DNA of 18,620 nt from WQUF01 sp031549885 (lineage in GTDB: Bacteria > Bacillota > Clostridia > Clostridiales > Clostridiaceae): contig JAVBPD010000035.1 of assembly GCA_031549885.1 (NCBI GenBank), forward strand, positions 1 to 18,620, in the 5' to 3' direction. The position numbers were made by a program, and so were the translations under genes. The notes beneath the pieces were generated by a model that did not search any database, was not told the origin of the DNA, and was given only the letters and a program-made list of their open reading frames with translations. Shown piece by piece: positions 15,319 through 18,620 of this stretch; the stretch's first letter is position 1; each line of letters begins with the position of its first letter.

Positions 15319-15341
15319 AAAGAGTTTAATACTCTTTTTTT
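15319..15341 (+). terminator. Terminator after the SRP RNA
   Basis: AAAGAGT (15319-15325) and ACTCTTT (15331-15337) flank the loop TTAAT and run into four more T residues. It ends 31 bases before the dnaX start, so dnaX needs read-through or its own promoter; a TATAAT lies at 15346-15351 without a convincing -35. Confidence 0.75.
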
Positions 15342-15371
15342 GTTATATAATTAAAGAAGGAAGATGATTTT

Positions 15372-16979
15372 ATGAGCTATCTATCCTTATATAGAGAACT
15401 TAGACCAAAAATATTTGATGACTTAATAGGACAACAAATTATATCTAAAGCCCTTAAAAACCAAGTAAATAATAATAAAATAGGTCACGCTTATTTGTTT
15501 TGTGGTACAAGGGGAACAGGTAAAACAACTACTGCAAAAATATTTTCAAGAGCTGTAAATTGTGAAAACCCTCAAAGTGGAAACCCATGTAATGAATGCT
15601 CAAGCTGTGTAAAAATCTTAAAATCACAGTGCCTTGATGTATTAGAATTAGATGCAGCATCAAATAATGGTATAGATAAAATTAGAGAAATAATCGACGA
15701 AATAAACTATTTACCTGCTGAATCAAAATATAAAGTGTATATTATGGATGAAGTACATATGCTTTCAATTAGCGCTGTTAATGCATTTTTAAAAACGCTA
15801 GAAGAACCGCCAGAAAGAGTAATATTTATCTTAGCAACAACAGATCCACAAAAACTTCCTGTTACCATATTGTCAAGGTGTCAAAGGTTTGATTTTAAAA
15901 GAATTTTGGTAAAAGATATTTCAAAATACTTAAGGAAAATAGTAGATACAAAAGGCATTTATGCAACAGATGAGAGCTTAAAATTAATATCAAAAGTTTC
16001 AGATGGAGCAATGAGAGATGCATTAAGCATTCTTGAGCAATGTATATCATTTGAAGACAACAAAATAGAGTATAAACAAATAGTTGAAATGCTTGGCATA
16101 GTAAATAATATTGATCTTTTTAAAATTTCAGATGAGTTAATTAGTTGTAATATAGAAAACAGCTTAAAAATAGTTGATACATTATCATCTTCTGGAAAAG
16201 ATATGAGTTTATTTATAAAAGACTTAATAAACCATATGAGAAATCTTATGATATGTAAAATAAGCAATAATCTAGATGAAATTATAAATCTTTCAAATGA
16301 TTCAATAGAAGATTTAAAGAATCAATCAAATAAAGTAAATATTGAAAGCATATTAAGATATATAAAAATACTACAAGAAGCAGAAGAACAATCTAAATGG
16401 ACAAAACAAACAAGATTATATCTAGAAATGGCTATAATTAAAATATGCAAAAGAGAGTATGATACATCTAACGAAGTTATTATATCAAGATTAAACAATT
16501 TAGAAGAAAATATAAAAAATGAAAATATTAACATTTCTAAAGAACCTAAAAAAGAAGTTGTAAACAATCAAATTAAAAAAGAATTGCCATCAAAGGATAT
16601 TCACATTAACAATGAAGACAAAAAGGATGTAACTAAAAATGATACATTAAATATTTCAATAATAAAAAGTAAATGGAAAGATGTTTTAGATCAAATTAAA
16701 GCAAGAAGGCAAATGACTTTATATGCATCACTTTTAACAGGGGAGATAATTGATTTAAAAGATAATTGCATAACTATTAAATTTTCTGAAGAATATAAAT
16801 TTAACAAAAAAAGGCTTGAACAAAATGATAATGTTAAAAATATCATTAATGTTTTAGAAGATGTATTTAAAACCAAGTTAGAAATAAAATTTGAAATAGA
16901 CAATTTGCAAGAATTTAAAAAAGAGGATAAAATAAAAGAGATATTTGGAGATAATATCGTTGAAATACTTGATGAATGA
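15372..16979 (+). CDS. dnaX: DNA polymerase III tau/gamma subunit
   Basis: Clamp-loader ATPase of the replisome, 535 residues, near the Bacillus length of 563. The AAA+ core has Walker A GTRGTGKT (45-52), zinc Cys64, Cys73, Cys76 and Cys79 in the CENPQSG-NPC-NEC-SSC region, Walker B YIMDEVH (123-129), sensor ATTD (155-158) and the arginine finger SRC (168-170). Domain III follows to about residue 370, then a long charged Lys/Glu/Asn linker and a C-terminal region (from about residue 430) that contacts the polymerase. GAAGGAAG precedes the ATG. A run of seven A at 16806-16812 falls near codon 480, where slippage would give a slightly shorter product. First gene of the operon dnaX-ybaB-recR. 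Confidence 0.95.
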   Translation: MSYLSLYRELRPKIFDDLIGQQIISKALKNQVNNNKIGHAYLFCGTRGTGKTTTAKIFSRAVNCENPQSGNPCNECSSCVKILKSQCLDVLELDAASNNGIDKIREIIDEINYLPAESKYKVYIMDEVHMLSISAVNAFLKTLEEPPERVIFILATTDPQKLPVTILSRCQRFDFKRILVKDISKYLRKIVDTKGIYATDESLKLISKVSDGAMRDALSILEQCISFEDNKIEYKQIVEMLGIVNNIDLFKISDELISCNIENSLKIVDTLSSSGKDMSLFIKDLINHMRNLMICKISNNLDEIINLSNDSIEDLKNQSNKVNIESILRYIKILQEAEEQSKWTKQTRLYLEMAIIKICKREYDTSNEVIISRLNNLEENIKNENINISKEPKKEVVNNQIKKELPSKDIHINNEDKKDVTKNDTLNISIIKSKWKDVLDQIKARRQMTLYASLLTGEIIDLKDNCITIKFSEEYKFNKKRLEQNDNVKNIINVLEDVFKTKLEIKFEIDNLQEFKKEDKIKEIFGDNIVEILDE

Positions 16980-17022
16980 GTATAATAAAATATCAATATA
17001 TAAGTGATTAAGGAGGATAAAA

Positions 17023-17367
17023 ATGGCAAAAGGCGGCATGTTCCCAAAAGGTGGGGGAATGAACATGAACAATATGTTAAAACAAGCTCAAGCTCTCCAA
17101 AAACAAATGGAAGAAACACAAAGAGAGCTTGAAAATAAAGAATTTAAATCGACTTCTGGTGGTGGTGCTGTTGAAGCTATTGTAACAGGTAAAAAAGCTT
17201 TAAAAGATATAAAAATTAAACCAGAAGTTTTAGATCCAGATGATGTTGAAATGCTTCAAGATTTAATACTTACAGCTGTAAATGAAGCTTTAAGATTAGC
17301 TGAGGAAGAAACAGCTAAGGAAATGGGTAAACTAACAGGAGGCATGAATATACCAGGCATGTTTTAA
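17023..17367 (+). CDS. ybaB: YbaB/EbfC-family nucleoid-associated protein
   Basis: Small dimeric DNA-binding protein of 114 residues, usually found between dnaX and recR. The N-terminal stretch is Gly, Met and Lys rich (MAKGGMFPKGGG). The long helix NMLKQAQALQKQMEETQRELENKEF follows, then the conserved strand motif GGGAVEAIVTGKK and D-x-x-I-x-P-E-x-L-D-P-D-D-V-E-M-L-Q-D-L. The tail is Gly/Met rich (GKLTGGMNIPGMF). A near-perfect AAGGAGG ribosome binding site lies 6 bases before the ATG. It starts 43 bases after dnaX and ends 20 bases before recR. Confidence 0.93.
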   Translation: MAKGGMFPKGGGMNMNNMLKQAQALQKQMEETQRELENKEFKSTSGGGAVEAIVTGKKALKDIKIKPEVLDPDDVEMLQDLILTAVNEALRLAEEETAKEMGKLTGGMNIPGMF

Positions 17368-17387
17368 TAGATTTTGAGGTGAATGGT

Positions 17388-17981
17388 TTGGAGTATTATC
17401 CAGTTGCGATTGAAAAACTAATAGAGGAATTTGCAAAACTTCCAGGCATTGGAAAGAAAACTGCACAAAGGCTTGCTTTGTATATTTTAAATCTTCCTAG
17501 AGATGAAGTTAAAGAGTTTTCAGATGCATTGGTTCTAGCAAGAGGTACTATAAGACCATGTTTAGTATGTGGAAATTTTACTGATAAAGAGATTTGCAGT
17601 GTTTGCAGCAATCCAAATAGAGATAAAAGTATTATTTGCGTGGTAGAAGAAGCTAAGGATATTGTATTTTTAGAAAGAGTTAAGGAATACAATGGAGTTT
17701 ATCATGTATTACATGGAACTATTTCTCCACTTCATGGTAAAGGGCCAGATGATATAAATTTGAAATCGTTAATTGGAAGAATTGAAGGAATAAAAGAAGT
17801 AATAGTTGCTACAAATCCAAATATTCAAGGGGAAGCTACTGCTATGTATATTTCAAAGATATTAAAGCCTCTTGGAGTTAAAGTAACGAGAATAGCCCAT
17901 GGAATACCTGTTGGTGGAGACTTAGAATATGTTGATGAAGTGACTATTTTAAAAGCTCTAGAAGGAAGAAAAGAATTATAG
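17388..17981 (+). CDS. recR: Recombination mediator protein RecR
   Basis: Cytoplasmic DNA repair protein that helps RecF and RecO load RecA at gaps; 197 residues, the family's usual length. N-terminal helix-hairpin-helix LPGIGKKTAQRLA (18-30), four-Cys zinc finger at Cys58, Cys61, Cys70 and Cys73 (CLVCG then CSVC), and a Toprim domain (about 81-175) with VVEEAKD and the HGTISPLHGKGPDD loop, then GIPVGGDLEYVDE. The start is taken as the TTG at 17388 because GAGGTGA (17376-17382) lies 5 bases before it; the GTG at 17379 lies inside that site and is rejected. Third gene of the dnaX operon. Confidence 0.93.
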   Translation: MEYYPVAIEKLIEEFAKLPGIGKKTAQRLALYILNLPRDEVKEFSDALVLARGTIRPCLVCGNFTDKEICSVCSNPNRDKSIICVVEEAKDIVFLERVKEYNGVYHVLHGTISPLHGKGPDDINLKSLIGRIEGIKEVIVATNPNIQGEATAMYISKILKPLGVKVTRIAHGIPVGGDLEYVDEVTILKALEGRKEL

Positions 17982-17991
17982 TTATTATGGT

Positions 17992-18022
17992 AAACGAGAA
18001 TTTTTTAAGAAATTTCTCGTTT
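17992..18022 (+). terminator. Terminator of dnaX-ybaB-recR
   Basis: AAACGAGAA (17992-18000) and TTCTCGTTT (18014-18022) make a 9-bp stem with a 13-base loop, followed by a T-rich tail (TTCTTTTAATTTT). It separates recR from bofA, so bofA is a separate unit. Confidence 0.7.
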
Positions 18023-18096
18023 TTCTTTTAATTTTATTAAGAATAAATGGAATTTAATAATAATATATTTTTAATAAATCAATGTGGAGGGTAATT

Positions 18097-18351
18097 ATGG
18101 ATTTATTAATTTATATTTTAATTGCAATTGGGCTCATATTTTTATTTATTAGAATATTGAGAATTCCAATAAAGATTATAAGTAAAATAATAATAAATAG
18201 TTTAATAGGAATTTCTCTTCTTTTAATAGCAAATTATTTTGGAGAATTTATAAATTTAAAAGTAGAATTAAACACTATCACTTTTTTAGTTTCTGTTTTA
18301 TTAGGGATACCCGGGATTTTATTCTTATTTATATTTAAGTATTTTATATAG
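18097..18351 (+). CDS. bofA: Pro-sigma-K processing inhibitor BofA
   Basis: Integral membrane protein of 84 residues, near the B. subtilis length of 87. In Bacillus it sits in the mother-cell membrane around the forespore and holds back the SpoIVFB protease that activates pro-sigma-K. Two to three hydrophobic helices are visible: residues 2-21 (LLIYILIAIGLIFLFI), about 32-50 (INSLIGISLLLIANYF) and about 62-82 (TFLVSVLLGIPGILFLFIFKYF). The family's IxNxxxG-x-x-x-L-x-x-x-N pattern and the LLGIPG element match BofA. The ATG at 18097 has TGGAGGG five bases upstream; an ATG five codons earlier would put that site inside the gene. Position upstream of an rRNA operon is as in B. subtilis, but yaaL is absent. 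Confidence 0.85.
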   Translation: MDLLIYILIAIGLIFLFIRILRIPIKIISKIIINSLIGISLLLIANYFGEFINLKVELNTITFLVSVLLGIPGILFLFIFKYFI

Positions 18352-18385
18352 AATAATTACATAAAATGGCTAATCATTGAATTAC

Positions 18386-18447
18386 AAAGCATTTATGCAT
18401 GTATTTTATTAAGTTTTTTGCATGAAAGCTTTATTTTTTATTTTTTT
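18386..18447 (+). terminator. Terminator of bofA, before the rRNA promoter
   Basis: AAAGC (18386-18390) pairs with GCTTT (18428-18432). After an A-A mismatch, the inner bases TTTATGC pair with GCATGAA (one G-U) across a 21-base loop. A long T-run, ATTTTTTATTTTTTT (18433-18447), follows directly. The A/T-rich block may double as an UP element for the rRNA promoter. Confidence 0.6.
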
Positions 18448-18469
18448 AAATAAATTTTTAAAAAAAGTA

Positions 18470-18498
18470 TTGACTAAAAAGAAGGGGCATGATATTAT
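18470..18498 (+). promoter_or_regulatory. rRNA operon promoter with extended -10
   Basis: TTGACT (18470-18475), 17 bases, TATTAT (18493-18498), with TG at 18490-18491 ahead of the -10 as an extended element. An A/T-rich UP-like block precedes it (18436-18468). A small hairpin CGCTC/GAGCG at 18506-18522 lies at the start of the leader. Confidence 0.8.
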
Positions 18499-18592
18499 AA
18501 TAAAGCGCTCAAGAAAAGAGCGAAAGATCGTTGAAAATTGAACAGAGTAAGGAAAAAGGAAACCAGAGAAGTCAAAAGAGCAAAAGGGATTA

Positions 18593-18620
18593 AAACAAGA
18601 GAGTTTGATCCTGGCTCAGG
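18593..18620 (+). rRNA. 16S rRNA, 5' end only
   Basis: AGAGTTTGATC followed by CTGGCTCAGG is the universally conserved 5' end of 16S rRNA. By comparison with Escherichia coli numbering, where AGAGTTTGATC starts at base 8, the mature end is near 18593. The rest of the gene lies beyond the window. Confidence 0.95.

Noticed and set aside
15959..17119. Several minus-strand frames opposite dnaX and ybaB
   Set aside because: They are Leu/Ile/Ser/Phe rich, lack ribosome binding sites and lie fully antisense to recognised genes.
1..18620. CRISPR array, insertion sequence, phage or defence system
   Set aside because: No regularly spaced direct repeats, transposase or integrase frames, or recognisable defence proteins were seen on either strand.

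Overview
The window is low-GC, AT-rich Firmicute DNA. It carries two sporulation genes (spoIVA, bofA), strong AGGAGG-type ribosome binding sites, several TTG starts, a large Alu-domain SRP RNA and single-subunit FeoB. This fits an endospore-forming Clostridium-type anaerobe. No species can be named from the sequence alone. The window ends 28 bases into a 16S rRNA gene, a place where assemblies often break, so the right edge may be a contig end (inference).

Left part, about 1-7.4 kb, is accessory. It holds the 3' end of an unrecognised gene, a 440-bp spacer with a structured element, and a Gfo/Idh oxidoreductase plus DUF985-type cupin pair. Then come a small coiled-coil protein with a multidrug-type half ABC transporter. 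On the minus strand there is a three-gene operon of lipoprotein, DUF697-like membrane protein and isochorismatase-fold hydrolase. A GNAT acetyltransferase follows, with a possible degraded coding remnant just upstream of it.

Middle part, about 7.4-9.7 kb, is the ferrous-iron uptake operon on the minus strand: feoA, feoB and a tiny Cys-rich FeoB-associated membrane protein. Its promoter has -35 TTGACA, a 17-bp spacer and -10 TACAAT. A near-perfect 7-1-7 Fur-type operator lies on the start site, and a terminator follows the last gene.

Right part, about 9.8-18.6 kb, is core. der and gpsA overlap by one base (ribosome biogenesis and glycerol-3-phosphate synthesis), followed by spoIVA (spore coat basement ATPase). 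yaaA runs in the opposite direction. Next comes the conserved block tRNA-Ser(GGA), SRP RNA, dnaX, ybaB, recR, bofA, 16S rRNA, in the order known from the origin-proximal region of Bacillus subtilis but without yaaL. tRNA-Ser and SRP RNA share one strong promoter and are 11 bases apart. dnaX-ybaB-recR form an operon closed by a terminator. bofA is a separate unit with its own terminator just before the rRNA promoter.

I found no mobile element, CRISPR array, phage or defence system. The novelty is modest: a structured minus-strand terminator-like element near 340-410, an uncharacterised lipoprotein operon, three cofactor-independent TTG starts in essential or sporulation genes, an A7 slippage-prone run in dnaX, and a large bulged inverted repeat after spoIVA.
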